Notes: generated by a model not told the origin, from the sequence alone. Numbered from the stretch's first letter, positions 1 through 9,712 are shown. The stretch: DNA of 64,000 nucleotides from G963674665 sp963674665 (GCA_963674665.2 CAXXPL010000005.1:124001-188000); one strand, 5' to 3'. Program-made: numbers and translations.

Positions 1-59
1 TGTTCGGCCAGGGTGTTGATGCAGTCGTGTTGCCAGGAAATGATGTTGAATTCGCCCAT
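1..59 (-). CDS. N-terminal fragment of a protein, possibly the nuclease partner of the upstream helicase
   Basis: Only the first 19 codons are inside the window. An ATG at 57-59 lies two bases after the stop of the helicase gene, so the two are almost certainly co-transcribed. The visible residues begin MGEFNIISWQHDC. In this kind of locus the partner of an AddA-like helicase is often an AddB-like PD-(D/E)XK nuclease, and the ISW start would fit, but there is far too little sequence to prove it. Confidence 0.5.
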   Translation of the reverse strand, partial: MGEFNIISWQHDCINTLAE

Positions 60-61
60 GA

Positions 62-3000
62 TCACAACTCCACTTCCTGGATACGACGTTGGTCAAGGTA
101 GACGAGCAGCCCCTTTGGGGGTGCCGCAGTTTCCTGGGGCAGGCCGTGCAACAGTCTGAGGTATTCGCGGAGCTGGTTCCGGTGCTCGGGGGTTTCTGCT
201 CCTGTCTTGTATTCCACCGCCACATGACGCTCCTGGATGGTGGCCAGAAGGTCCATGCGCCGTATGGCGCCGGTTTCGGTTAGAATTTCCTGCTCCCCGG
301 CCCCGTGGGTCAGGCATTCCTGGAGCTGGGGGTGGGTGCGGGCCCAGGTGAGCAATCCGCGCAGTTCGTCGTGCAGGGTGGCCTGCTCCTGACCGAAAAA
401 CGCGGGATCGTGGGGGTCGCTCATGCCCCGGAGCCCGGCGCGCAAGGCGCACTCCACGTCCTGCTCCACGCCGTCACGCACGCGCAGGTATTCCATGCAG
501 CGGTGGGCCAGGGTGCCGCGCCTGCGCTCCGCAAAGGACTCCTTGCGCAACTCCGAGCGAAAGATTTTCAATCCGGGCAGCCAGCCCATGGGATCGGACA
601 GGGCCTCTGGTTCCGGAGGCCTCGGAAGAGGCGCCTCTTCCCGTTTCTCCGGGGGGGCGCCTGCCTGCGGCGCGCCGGCAATAAACTCCGCGCCATCACC
701 GTCGAGCCCGAACCTCTCCAGCAGCACGCGCAGGGCCTTGAGCTGCGGGGACTGCCTCTCATAGTTGTCCGCGCTGGTGATGAAGCAGTGCAGCTCACGC
801 TCCGCCCTGGTCCAGGCCACGTAGATCAGGTTGATGGTCTCCAGCATGTAGGGCAGGGCGTGTTCGTACCAGACCTTGCCCAGTTTCATGGAGAGGGGCG
901 TCAGCAGGGGCGGGTCGTTCAGGGGATCGCTGCCGGGCGGGTGCCAGGCGATGAGACTGTCTCGGGGCGGTTTGCCCGCGTGATGAAAGGGCACAATGAC
1001 CACGGGGAACTGTAGCCCCTTGGATTTGTGGATTGTCAACACCCGGATCGCGTCGAGGTTTTCCGGGAGCGGCACTTTCTGCTTGTCACCGCATTGCCGC
1101 CAGAGTTCCAGAAACGCGGCCAAGGATTGGGCGCCCTCGGACTCGGCCTTGTGAACCGTCTCCAGCAGCCTGTTGCAGTAGATCACGTCACGGGGAAAGC
1201 GTTGCCGCAGACTGAAGCGCCGCATGGCGTCGCTGAACACGTCGTAGGCGCTCATGAAGCCGCCACGGGAAAACAGGGGGGAGATCCACTTGTCCCAGAG
1301 TTCCGGGAAGTCCTTCCGGAAGGCCAGGTACAGGGGGCCTTTGGAGCGCCGTGGCAGCCAGTCGTACAGCTCTCCCGATGGCATGCCGCAGGAGTCAAGG
1401 AACAGCTCCCTGCCGGAGATTAAGTCCAGGAAGGCCACGTCGTCGCGGGGATAATCCAGGAAGGTGGCCAGGGCCACCAGCTGCCGCACCATGGGGTGCT
1501 CGCCGAGGAGCAGGCTGTTCTCGGTGATGACCGCGTACCCCCATTCGATGAGCCACTGGGCCACGGCCTCCGCCTCGTCGTTTTTGCGCACCAGGATGGC
1601 CAGGTCGCTCATGTTGAAGCGCGGTTTCAGGTCCTGCAGGAGCTCCTTGAGGTGCGTCCTGACTTTTTCCAGCAGTTCCTCCTTTTTTCCGGCCCGGATG
1701 TCGCGTAGTTGGACAAGCCCCTCCACGCCTCTGTGAGGGGGCGCCACATCCTGCTCGACCTTTTCGTATGCCTGCCGGATGGATGCGGCCAGCTCCATGA
1801 CTGCGTCGGTGTCGCCCTGTTCTTCGGTATCCACAGCGGGAAGCATGGCCGTGGCCGCGCGGAGGGAAATTTCCTGGTCCTTGAGCTGGCCGAAGAAGTC
1901 GTTGTTGAAGCGGACGATGGTCTCGGCACTGCGCCAGTTGCAGGGCAGGGCTTCGCGGCTTGCAGGCTCGGTGAGCAGGTGGGCCAGCGCCGGGCTGTGC
2001 TCCACCTCGTTGAAGAGCTGCGCGTCGCCGCCGCGCCAGCCGTAGATGGCCTGCTTGATGTCGCCCACGTAGAACAGGCTTCCACCCTTGGCCAGAGCCT
2101 CCTCGCAGAGGGGCTCCAGTGACTCCCACTGCTCCCTGCTGGTGTCCTGGAACTCGTCCAGGAGCAGGTGTTGCAGGGAGTTGCCCATGCGGCAGAGGGA
2201 TTCCGTGACGCAGGCGTTGTCAGCCAGCAGAGTGTGGGCCATGCGCGGGAGGCGGGCCATGGGCGTGACACCCCTGACGCGCTGCATGATCTCCAGGGTC
2301 TGAAGCAGGCGTCGGCACACGGCCACCATGTGGGTCAGGGATTGGGCCTTGCGCAGTGACGGCCCCAGCGTGGCCATGTCACCGCAGGCCTTGCGCAACC
2401 GGAGGAATGAGTCCGCCGCCCCTGAAGATGCCATGCCCTTGGAGGCCTTGTTCAGGCATTCGTCCAGGATTTCCTTGGAGGAGTAAGCGGATTTTGGAAT
2501 ATCGTCGTAGAGCCCCACATTGTCGAGCTTGTCCAGGAAGCCGAGGAAGTTCTTTGCCGCGGCGAGCTTCTCACTAGTGATGAAGCCGCGCATTTCGGTC
2601 ACTGTCCGGCGCAGCTCGGTCAGCAGGTTCTGGAGCATGATGCGGACTGGCTCGCCGTCGCTCTGCAACCGTAGGGGGTTGCGCAGCATGAAGGTGAAAA
2701 CGTCAGTGAGGTTTCCGCGAAAGGTCTTGGTGGGCAGGAAGCGCTTGCAGCCTTGAATGTGCAGCATGGCCTCCTGGGCACTGTCCATGAGCGCCTGCAG
2801 TTCCTCGGCCTGCTCGCCCAGGTCGTCGGCCTGGTTCTCCAGGGTGGCGAACAGGGGATCGAAAAGCTCCTGGTCGTCGAACTCGAGTTCAACGTTGGGG
2901 GGCAGGCCCAATTCCAGGGCTCCCAGGCGCAGGACGCGGTGCAGCAGGCTGTCGATGGTGCGGATATTCAGCCGATCCAGGCGGCGGACCAGGATCTCGA

Positions 3001-3298
3001 GCCAGAGCCTTGCCTGTTCCGGGGAAATTGCGGCCGCCGGTTCAGAGGGAGGGGCGGAAGAGGGGGACAGGGCACGCTCCTTGAGGAAGCGCAGCACGCG
3101 CTCCTGCATCTCCGCCGCGGCCTTGTTGGTGAAGGTGATGGCCAGAATGTCGCCAAAGGCGAACCCGGCCTCGCGCCTCGACGGGAGGCAGGGCGCGCCA
3201 AAGGGGTCATCGTGGGCCTTGGCCAGGAGGGTGAGGAAGCGCTGGGCCAGGGCGTAGGTCTTGCCCGCTCCGGCCGCTGCGTCGAGAATTTCGAGCAT
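62..3298 (-). CDS. UvrD/AddA-type helicase-nuclease
   Basis: This is a 1078-residue superfamily 1A helicase with a C-terminal nuclease, the layout of AddA/RecB enzymes that process DNA double-strand ends for recombination. Visible motifs are Walker A AAAGAGKT at residues 7-14, FTNKAAAEM, the Walker B DEFQDT near 380, GDIKQAIYGWRGG, HKSKGLQFPVV, and YVAWTRA. A nuclease signature (RRMDL followed by AVEYKTG) lies near residue 1025. The ATG at 3298 is chosen because Walker A then begins a few residues from the N-terminus, as in the family; the open frame extends to a TTG at 3367. The next gene starts two bases after its stop. It could equally be named a generic UvrD-family helicase. Confidence 0.88.
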   Translation of the reverse strand: MLEILDAAAGAGKTYALAQRFLTLLAKAHDDPFGAPCLPSRREAGFAFGDILAITFTNKAAAEMQERVLRFLKERALSPSSAPPSEPAAAISPEQARLWLEILVRRLDRLNIRTIDSLLHRVLRLGALELGLPPNVELEFDDQELFDPLFATLENQADDLGEQAEELQALMDSAQEAMLHIQGCKRFLPTKTFRGNLTDVFTFMLRNPLRLQSDGEPVRIMLQNLLTELRRTVTEMRGFITSEKLAAAKNFLGFLDKLDNVGLYDDIPKSAYSSKEILDECLNKASKGMASSGAADSFLRLRKACGDMATLGPSLRKAQSLTHMVAVCRRLLQTLEIMQRVRGVTPMARLPRMAHTLLADNACVTESLCRMGNSLQHLLLDEFQDTSREQWESLEPLCEEALAKGGSLFYVGDIKQAIYGWRGGDAQLFNEVEHSPALAHLLTEPASREALPCNWRSAETIVRFNNDFFGQLKDQEISLRAATAMLPAVDTEEQGDTDAVMELAASIRQAYEKVEQDVAPPHRGVEGLVQLRDIRAGKKEELLEKVRTHLKELLQDLKPRFNMSDLAILVRKNDEAEAVAQWLIEWGYAVITENSLLLGEHPMVRQLVALATFLDYPRDDVAFLDLISGRELFLDSCGMPSGELYDWLPRRSKGPLYLAFRKDFPELWDKWISPLFSRGGFMSAYDVFSDAMRRFSLRQRFPRDVIYCNRLLETVHKAESEGAQSLAAFLELWRQCGDKQKVPLPENLDAIRVLTIHKSKGLQFPVVIVPFHHAGKPPRDSLIAWHPPGSDPLNDPPLLTPLSMKLGKVWYEHALPYMLETINLIYVAWTRAERELHCFITSADNYERQSPQLKALRVLLERFGLDGDGAEFIAGAPQAGAPPEKREEAPLPRPPEPEALSDPMGWLPGLKIFRSELRKESFAERRRGTLAHRCMEYLRVRDGVEQDVECALRAGLRGMSDPHDPAFFGQEQATLHDELRGLLTWARTHPQLQECLTHGAGEQEILTETGAIRRMDLLATIQERHVAVEYKTGAETPEHRNQLREYLRLLHGLPQETAAPPKGLLVYLDQRRIQEVEL

Positions 3299-3412
3299 GG
3301 CGATCAGGTGGTTTTCAATGTGAATGGGCTTGCTTGGATGTATCGCATATTGAGCGGAACAAGCCAATCGATACTTGAATAGCCTGTCGGATTGAAAGGG
3401 AATGAAACGTCA

Positions 3413-3442
3413 CCGGGGAGCCCTTCCACGGAAAGGCCCCCG
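3413..3442 (-). terminator. Hairpin after the phosphofructokinase gene
   Basis: CCGGGG and CCCCGG arms, extended by an imperfect AAGG/CCTT inner stem, form a hairpin just past the stop of the minus-strand kinase gene. The following T content is modest, so termination is probable rather than certain. Confidence 0.45.
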
Positions 3443-3481
3443 GACTGAGTCGGCTGGTTCTATAGCGGCGTAGGACCGGGA

Positions 3482-4837
3482 TCACTCCACAAGGCATCCG
3501 GGTGAGATTTCCTCCCCAGCCGGGGTTGCGGTGATGCGCTGCCCTGTGGATTCGAGCACCGAGCGCCAGTAATCGGATTGTATGTTCAGCTTGCGGCGCT
3601 CCCTGGTGACCAGCTTCAGCGGCAGGTGCACGAAGCGGTCCTGGAGCTTGCTCACCACCATGCCGGTTTTTCCGGCCATGGCGGCGTGCAGGGCGTGCTG
3701 CCCCAAAAAGCCGCAGTAGACCCGGTCGTTGGCGTTGGCCGGAACCGAGCGGATGATGTAGCTGGGATCGATGAACTTGAGGGTGATGTCCATGTCCTGC
3801 TGCTTGAAGTAGGTTTTGACCTCCCTTATGAGCAACTGACAGATGTCGCCCAGCACCGGGTTGCCCGAGGCGTCCTTTTCCCCTGATATCTGCAGCAGGT
3901 GCTGTCCGGCGCCTTCGGCGCAGAGGATCACGGCGTGTTTCCGGGCACGCAGGCGGTTTTCCAACTGCTTGAGCAGCCCGTCCTTGCCCTCCAGAGTGAA
4001 GTCCATTTCCGGCACCAGCACAAAATTCACCTCTTTCCAGGCCAGGGTGGCCTGTGCGGCGATGAACCCGGACTCGCGTCCCATGACTTTGACCAGACCG
4101 ATGCCGTTCATGACGCCGTTGGCCTCTGTGTGGGCGCATTGGATGGCCTCGGTGGCCTTTTCCACAGCAGTGTCGAAGCCGAAGGACTTGTTGATGAAAC
4201 TGATGTCGTTGTCAATGGTCTTTGGGATGCCGATGATGGATATCTTCCTGTTGCGGCGTTGGATCTCCTCGGTGATGTTCTGGGCAGCGCGCATGGTGCC
4301 GTCGCCGCCAATCATGAACAGACAGCTGATGTTCATGCGCTCCAGGCAGTCCACGACCTCTTCCGGGGACTGGGGGCCGCGAGAGGAGCCCAGGATGGTG
4401 CCGCCGAACTGATGGGCGTTGGCCACGTTCGCGGGGGTCAGTTCCCAGACCTCGTGCCCGAACTTTGGAATGAATCCCTGGAGGCCGAACCGGAAACCAA
4501 GGGTGGCGGCCACGCCGTAGTTGTGGTGCGCCTCCATGACAATGGAACGGATCACGTCGTTGATGCCGGGGCAGAGGCCGCCGCAGGTGACGATGGCACA
4601 TTTTGTCTGCGTGGGATTGAAGTAGAGGTTCTTGCGTGGTCCGGCGAGCTCGAAGTCAAAATACAGTGGCGCGGATGACTGGTTTGCGAATTCGCCCCCG
4701 ATGTTCAGCAGCACGTTGCCTGGTTCTTCCGCAACGCTGCAATATGGGAGTTTGGAGGGAATCTTGGCCCTGCCCAGGTTGGAGATTTTGGTGTCAATGG
4801 CCAGGTCCGGTGGTGGAGAAGGGGTTTTATCGACCAT
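3482..4837 (-). CDS. 6-phosphofructokinase, probably ATP-dependent
   Basis: The 451-residue protein belongs to the long phosphofructokinase clade that phosphorylates fructose 6-phosphate in glycolysis. Motifs visible are TCGGLCPGINDVIR, GGDGTMRAA near residue 176, PKTIDNDI near 209 and MGRESGFIA. The glycine in GGDGT, instead of the aspartate of GGDD, argues for ATP rather than pyrophosphate as donor; the lysine in PKTIDND is shared by both groups. The ATG has a GGGAG ribosome site about seven bases upstream. It is longer than the about 320-residue E. coli PfkA because of an N-terminal extension, as in plant and spirochaete relatives. Confidence 0.9.
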   Translation of the reverse strand: MVDKTPSPPPDLAIDTKISNLGRAKIPSKLPYCSVAEEPGNVLLNIGGEFANQSSAPLYFDFELAGPRKNLYFNPTQTKCAIVTCGGLCPGINDVIRSIVMEAHHNYGVAATLGFRFGLQGFIPKFGHEVWELTPANVANAHQFGGTILGSSRGPQSPEEVVDCLERMNISCLFMIGGDGTMRAAQNITEEIQRRNRKISIIGIPKTIDNDISFINKSFGFDTAVEKATEAIQCAHTEANGVMNGIGLVKVMGRESGFIAAQATLAWKEVNFVLVPEMDFTLEGKDGLLKQLENRLRARKHAVILCAEGAGQHLLQISGEKDASGNPVLGDICQLLIREVKTYFKQQDMDITLKFIDPSYIIRSVPANANDRVYCGFLGQHALHAAMAGKTGMVVSKLQDRFVHLPLKLVTRERRKLNIQSDYWRSVLESTGQRITATPAGEEISPGCLVE

Positions 4838-5013
4838 GAGCTGCTCCCTATGATGACATGCTGGATATGATATGCGTCAATACTGTGGCATCGTTCGGCC
4901 TGGCTTTGGATATCAGCGAAACATGCCGGAAAGGTTTCGCGTGAAATTTCCAGGTCTAGGCACCTGTAGCCCGTTTTCTGGTAAAAAGCAAAACTCCGGG
5001 CACGAAAAGCGGC

Positions 5014-5571
5014 TTATTTTTCCAACCCCAATACCGAGGCCTCAGTGGTCATGGCGGCGATGGCGATGTCGAAGAACTCTCCCAGCTCCAGGCCAATCTG
5101 GTCGCATTCACGGATGCGCTCCCTGTCCACGTTGGCTGCAAAGGCCTTTTCCTTCATTTTTTTCTTCAGGCTCTTGGCCTTCATGCCAGCAATGCCGTCC
5201 GGCCGTACCAGTGCGTTGGCCGCCACCAGCCCGGTGACGGATTCGCCGCAGCGCAGGGCGTAGTCCATTTTACTTTTCGGCTCCACCGCGGTGTACTCGG
5301 TGTTGTGGGCGCGGATTGCGTACAGGGCCTCCTCGGGAAGCTTGTCGCCGATGATGTCCATGGCCATGAGGCCGTGACGCTCCGGCGTTTCCTTGGTGTG
5401 GGCGAAATCCACATCGTGCAGCAGCCCCACGACCCCCCACAGTTCCACGTCCTCTTCGAAACGTTCGGCAAGGCCCCGCATCACTGCTTCGCTGGCCAGG
5501 CTGTGATTTACCAGGGCTGGGTCGGGATTCTGGGCCTTGAGCAGTTCCAGGGCATTTTCACGGGTGAGCAT
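5014..5571 (-). CDS. HD-domain hydrolase
   Basis: A 185-residue soluble protein with an HD phosphohydrolase fold. His23, the His52-Asp53 pair in LLHDVDFAH, a later His in ERHGL and one in RAHN make a metal-binding set of the expected spacing. Substrate is unknown; small HD proteins of this kind often act on nucleotides. The ATG at 5571 is favoured over the much longer open frame upstream because it follows a GAGGAGA ribosome site, and the longer N-terminus reads as non-coding. It stands alone, with a long leader region on its 5' side shared with the divergent ricT. Confidence 0.75.
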   Translation of the reverse strand: MLTRENALELLKAQNPDPALVNHSLASEAVMRGLAERFEEDVELWGVVGLLHDVDFAHTKETPERHGLMAMDIIGDKLPEEALYAIRAHNTEYTAVEPKSKMDYALRCGESVTGLVAANALVRPDGIAGMKAKSLKKKMKEKAFAANVDRERIRECDQIGLELGEFFDIAIAAMTTEASVLGLEK

Positions 5572-6029
5572 GTTTTTCTCCTCAAAAGGCGTGTTTTTGT
5601 GTACTCTGTTTTTCACGGACGACGCGGAGGGGTGGCCGCGGGACGCGTTGCGTTCTTCAAGTCCGCAGCCACTGGTTTTTTGAGGCAAATGCCCGTGGAG
5701 GACACGAGTGCCTCTCGGCGCGTCGAACACGTTTCGTGTCTTCGGATTGGGCGGGGAGATCGAAGTCAACTTGCTCCTCGCCTGTGGATGCCTTTCTTCC
5801 GGCGCCTTTCCGACGCGCACACGCAACTGAAAATGTTGCGTGGAAAGCGTGACTCTGATGGTCCGAATCCGCGAAAAAGCGCGCGGATGCGACACTTGTG
5901 TTGACAGTTGGCCAATAATAGCCGAAATTATTCGTTTGCACCATATGACAATTCCGCGCCCCGTTCCGGTGCTTTTCAAGGGTGGCTTCAAGCACCTTGT
6001 TCATGCGGCAGGCGCGTTCGAGATATGCC
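5572..6029. other. Intergenic region between the HD gene and ricT
   Basis: No gene, tRNA or convincing structured RNA was seen here. It is the divergent promoter region for the HD gene and ricT. A TTGACA at 5901-5906 followed after about 18 bases by AAATTA is a weak candidate promoter for ricT. Confidence 0.4.
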
Positions 6030-7298
6030 ATGAGCCAAATACTGGGACTCAAGTTCCGCGAAGCGGGGCAAATATACTATTTTGAATCGGGACCCTTTGT
6101 CGTCTCCCCGGGGGATCACGTCATCGTGAACACTGAGCAGGGGTTCGGCCTGGGAAAGGTCGTGGTCCTGCGCGATGACATGCCCGAGTTCTCCGAGGAC
6201 GATGAGGTCAAGTCCATCTATCGGCTTGCGACCGATGAGGACATTGAAAAAAATGAGGAAAATCTCTCGCTTGCCAGGGATTCCTTTGCCTTTTGCCGCA
6301 AGTGCATCCGCGAGCGCAGCCTGGACATGAAGCTGGTGGATGTGGAAGTCTTTTTCGACCGCAGCAAGATCATTTTCTATTTCACGGCCCCCAACCGCAT
6401 TGACTTCCGGGAGCTGGTCAAGGACTTGGTGCGCACCTACAGGACACGTATCGAACTTCGCCAGATCGGAGTGCGCCACGAAACCCAGATGATCGGCGCC
6501 GTGGGCAACTGCGGCCAGGTGTGCTGCTGCCGCCGCTTCCTGCGCAAATTCGCTCCCGTGACCATCAAGATGGCCAAGGAGCAGAACCTCTTCCTCAACC
6601 CCACCAAGATTTCCGGCATCTGCGGCCGTCTTCTCTGCTGCCTGAGCTATGAGCAGAGCAATTACGAGGAATTTCATCGACTCTGTCCCAAGGTCGGGAA
6701 AAAGTACCAGACCAACGACGGCTTGATGAAGGTTGTCCGCGCCAACCTGTTCCGCTCCTCCTTGACCGTTATCACCGATGACGGCGAGGAAAAGGAGATT
6801 TGCGTGGAGGAGTGGGCCGAGCTCTCACCCAGGCGGCCGGATCCCAATCTTCTGCAACAGCAGGGATCTCAACCCCCCAGTGAATCGAGCCGTGGGAGAA
6901 GGCCTCTGCCGCCTCTGCACTCCAACGATGGTGGGGCGAAAGCCGACAGACGCGGCGACCGCGACCGCAAGCGCCCCGACAAGGGGAGCGGTGACTCTCC
7001 GGAGATGGAGAACAATGAGGCGCAGGGGGCCCAGGCCCCGCAAAACTCTGAATCCGAAGCTCCTTCCGCGTCCGAGAACGCTTCTCAGGACAGGGGAGGA
7101 AGGCGTTCGGGCGACAAAGGCGACCGGGATGGCGGCAGAAGGGGCAGGCCCCAAAAGCACCGCCCCAGGAAATCCACTCCCAGGGAAGACGGTGGCGAGC
7201 CCAGGGAAGCCAAGAGTGGGCAACAGCCAGGTGATGATTCCAAGACCGGGAAGCCTCGCCGGAAACGCAAGCGTAAACCAAAACCAAAGAGCAGTTGA
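6030..7298 (+). CDS. ricT: PSP1-domain protein RicT with a long basic tail
   Basis: The 422-residue protein carries the PSP1 (RicT/YaaT) domain over roughly its first 240 residues, with the cysteine motifs GNCGQVCCCRRF and GICGRLLCC. In Bacillus the RicT-RicA-RicF complex carries iron-sulfur clusters and controls mRNA maturation; here only RicT is visible. The last 170 residues are low-complexity, rich in Arg, Lys, Pro, Gly and Asp, and look disordered and possibly RNA-binding. The ATG at 6030 gives an N-terminus (MSQILGLKFREAG) matching the family; an upstream ATG at 6003 is possible. The stop is just before the metG ribosome site, so the two genes are translationally adjacent. Confidence 0.85.
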   Translation: MSQILGLKFREAGQIYYFESGPFVVSPGDHVIVNTEQGFGLGKVVVLRDDMPEFSEDDEVKSIYRLATDEDIEKNEENLSLARDSFAFCRKCIRERSLDMKLVDVEVFFDRSKIIFYFTAPNRIDFRELVKDLVRTYRTRIELRQIGVRHETQMIGAVGNCGQVCCCRRFLRKFAPVTIKMAKEQNLFLNPTKISGICGRLLCCLSYEQSNYEEFHRLCPKVGKKYQTNDGLMKVVRANLFRSSLTVITDDGEEKEICVEEWAELSPRRPDPNLLQQQGSQPPSESSRGRRPLPPLHSNDGGAKADRRGDRDRKRPDKGSGDSPEMENNEAQGAQAPQNSESEAPSASENASQDRGGRRSGDKGDRDGGRRGRPQKHRPRKSTPREDGGEPREAKSGQQPGDDSKTGKPRRKRKRKPKPKSS

Positions 7299-7312
7299 CC
7301 AGGAGTCTCTCT

Positions 7313-9262
7313 GTGAGCCGTTTTTTCATTTCCACGCCCATCTACTATGTCAATGCCAAACCGCATCTGGGGCACGCCTATACAACCATAGTGGCCGACT
7401 CGCTGAATCGTTTCCACAAGGCGCTGGGAGAGGAGACCTTTTTCCTTACCGGCACCGACGAGCATGGCGACAAGATAGTCAAGGCCGCGGACAAGGCCGG
7501 GAAATCCCCGCAGGAGTATGTTGATTCCATCAGCGCCCTGTTCAGTGACCTCTGGCCCGAACTCGGAATCGAGAACAACGCCTTTGTGCGGACCACCCAG
7601 GCGTCCCACAAGCGCGTGGTGCAGGATATCCTGCAAAAGGTCCACGACTCCGGTGACATCTATTTCGGGGAGTACGGCGGGCACTATTGCTACGGCTGCG
7701 AACGCTTCTACACCGAGAAGGAACTCGAGGACGGCCTGTGTCCCCAGCATTTGACCAAGCCCGAGTTCATTCAGGAGAAAAACTACTTTTTCCGCATGTC
7801 CAAGTACCAGGGCTGGTTGCTGGAGCACATCAAGGATAACCCCACCTTCATCCGCCCCGAACGTTATCGCAACGAGGTGGTCAGCCTGCTGGAAAGCGGC
7901 GCGCTGGAGGACCTCTGCATCTCCCGCCCCAAGTCCCGGCTCAGCTGGGGTATCGAGTTGCCCTTTGACACTGACTATGTCTGCTATGTCTGGTTCGACG
8001 CGCTGCTCAACTATATCTCCGCCCTCGGCTGGCCCGATGGCGAGGACTTTTCCAAGTTCTGGCCCCACGCGCAGCACCTGGTTGCCAAGGATATCCTCAA
8101 ACCCCACGCCGTGTTTTGGCCCACCATGCTCAAGGCCGCGGGGTTCGAGCCGTACAGGCACCTCAATGTCCACGGCTATTGGCTGATCCGCGACACCAAG
8201 ATGTCCAAGTCCCTGGGGAACGTGGTCTCTCCCCTGGATATGGCCAAGAAATACGGCCTGGACGCCTTCCGCTATTTCCTGCTGCGCGAGATGCACTTCG
8301 GCAACGACGCCAGCTTCAGCGAGGAGGCCCTTGTGGGGCGTCTCAACGCGGATCTGGCCAACGATCTGGGCAACCTCTTCAGCCGTGTGCTCTCAATGGC
8401 CAAGAAATTCTGCCAGGGGCGCGTGCCCCAACCCGGCGAACTCTCCGAGATCGACTCCGAGGTGCGGCAGTTGGGCCTGGACGCGGTGCGTAATTTTCAA
8501 CAGCTCTACGGCCAGGTGCAGTTCTCCCGGGCTCTCGACGCGCTCTGGGAATTTGTACGCGGCCTGAACAAGTACGTGGACACGGCACAACCCTGGGCTC
8601 TGAACAAGGCCAACGACACCGAGCGCCTGGGCACAGTGATGTATACGCTGCTGGAGGGCATGCGCAAGGTTGCCGTCAACCTCTGGCCCATCATGCCCGA
8701 CGCCAGCCTGAAGATGCTCTCCCAGTTGGGGCTCGATGCCTCCGCCCCTGTCTCCATAGGAGCCGAGGCCGACGATTGGGGACTGCTCCCCGTGGAAACC
8801 GAGCTGGCCACCGCCTCCAACATCTTCCCCAGGGTGGAGCTGGAAGCAGAGCCCGAGCTGGAGAAAGCCAAGACCGAAGAGAAAAAGAAGTCCGAGAAAA
8901 AGGCCCCGGCACCGGAAAGGGCTGCCCTGGAAATCGGCACCATCGAGTTCGAGGATTTTCAGAAGGTGGACCTGCGGGTCGGTGTTGTGCAAACCGTGGA
9001 GCCGCATCCCAAGGCTGACAAGCTGCTCCGCCTCGAGGTTGACCTCGGTGAGGAAAAACCTCGTCAGATCATTGCGGGGCTGCGTGAATTCTTCACTCCC
9101 GAGGAGCTCACGGGCAAGTCGGTCGTGGTGGTCGCCAACCTCAAGCCCCGCAAACTCCGTGGCCTCGAATCCCACGGGATGGTGCTGGCTGTGCGTACCG
9201 AAGAGGGCATGCGTCTGCTCACCACCACCGATGTCGCCCCTGCCGGGAGCAAGGTGTCATAG
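7313..9262 (+). CDS. metG: Methionyl-tRNA synthetase
   Basis: A 649-residue class I aminoacyl-tRNA synthetase that charges tRNA-Met. The HIGH-type motif is HLGH at residues 18-21, the KMSKS loop is at about 296-300, and a zinc knuckle is visible as CYGCERFY followed by a Cys in DGLCPQH. The final 105 residues are a tRNA-binding (EMAP II-like) domain beginning DFQKVDLRVG, joined by a Lys/Glu/Ala-rich linker. The GTG at 7313 is chosen because AGGAG lies seven bases upstream. It follows ricT with no room for a promoter, so both are likely one operon. Confidence 0.96.
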   Translation: MSRFFISTPIYYVNAKPHLGHAYTTIVADSLNRFHKALGEETFFLTGTDEHGDKIVKAADKAGKSPQEYVDSISALFSDLWPELGIENNAFVRTTQASHKRVVQDILQKVHDSGDIYFGEYGGHYCYGCERFYTEKELEDGLCPQHLTKPEFIQEKNYFFRMSKYQGWLLEHIKDNPTFIRPERYRNEVVSLLESGALEDLCISRPKSRLSWGIELPFDTDYVCYVWFDALLNYISALGWPDGEDFSKFWPHAQHLVAKDILKPHAVFWPTMLKAAGFEPYRHLNVHGYWLIRDTKMSKSLGNVVSPLDMAKKYGLDAFRYFLLREMHFGNDASFSEEALVGRLNADLANDLGNLFSRVLSMAKKFCQGRVPQPGELSEIDSEVRQLGLDAVRNFQQLYGQVQFSRALDALWEFVRGLNKYVDTAQPWALNKANDTERLGTVMYTLLEGMRKVAVNLWPIMPDASLKMLSQLGLDASAPVSIGAEADDWGLLPVETELATASNIFPRVELEAEPELEKAKTEEKKKSEKKAPAPERAALEIGTIEFEDFQKVDLRVGVVQTVEPHPKADKLLRLEVDLGEEKPRQIIAGLREFFTPEELTGKSVVVVANLKPRKLRGLESHGMVLAVRTEEGMRLLTTTDVAPAGSKVS

Positions 9263-9296
9263 GAAGGAAGCCAAGAATAGGAAAAAAGATTTTGCG

Positions 9297-9326
9297 GGAG
9301 GAACCCTTTTCAGAAAAGGCTTCCCT
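9297..9326. repeat. G-rich hairpin element after metG
   Basis: GGGAGGAACCCTTTT pairs imperfectly with the downstream AAAAGGCTTCCC around a three-base loop. It belongs to the family of similar hairpins found at gene ends throughout this window. Confidence 0.5.
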
Positions 9327-9354
9327 CAGCACCCCCTCTCCTTCAATTTTTACA

Positions 9355-9389
9355 GCCGCCCCGCGCCACATAATGTGGCGCGGGGCGGC
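9355..9389 (+). terminator. Terminator of the ricT-metG operon
   Basis: A perfect 16-base-pair stem (GCCGCCCCGCGCCACA and its complement) with a three-base TAA loop, followed by TTGCTTCT. It is 93 bases past the metG stop. Confidence 0.75.
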
Positions 9390-9712
9390 TTGCTTCTATA
9401 GAACTGATTTATTGTAAAAGTTTTCCTATGTGGCCCGATGTCAAGCTGAGAGTATATATGACCTTTTCCTATTCGCGCCGTTTGCGCCAAGTACCGATTC
9501 GGTACACTTTGGAACCCCGCCATTTTGGAGACGTCGCTTGTTCGACAAAAACTTTATCGCGGCTTGTTCCAAATTTGGTGTCGCCTGCTCTCAGTTCTTA
9601 CTTTAACATCTTCATATGTTGCTACTTATGTTCTCCAACTGGCAGCCGGCGAGCGAGAATGGGCCCCCCAGAGCACGTCGGAGCGAGCCGGTCTCGGTCC
9701 CGAAGCCATCAC

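Noticed and set aside
3298..3367. Upstream TTG start for the helicase
   Set aside because: Adds 23 residues before Walker A with no similarity to the family and no ribosome site.
7085..8296. 400-codon minus-strand open frame over metG
   Set aside because: No signal or motif, and fully explained as the antisense of ricT and metG.
9400..9712. Terminal inverted repeats for the IS110 element
   Set aside because: Only six-base matches were found between the two sides, as expected by chance; family members often lack them.
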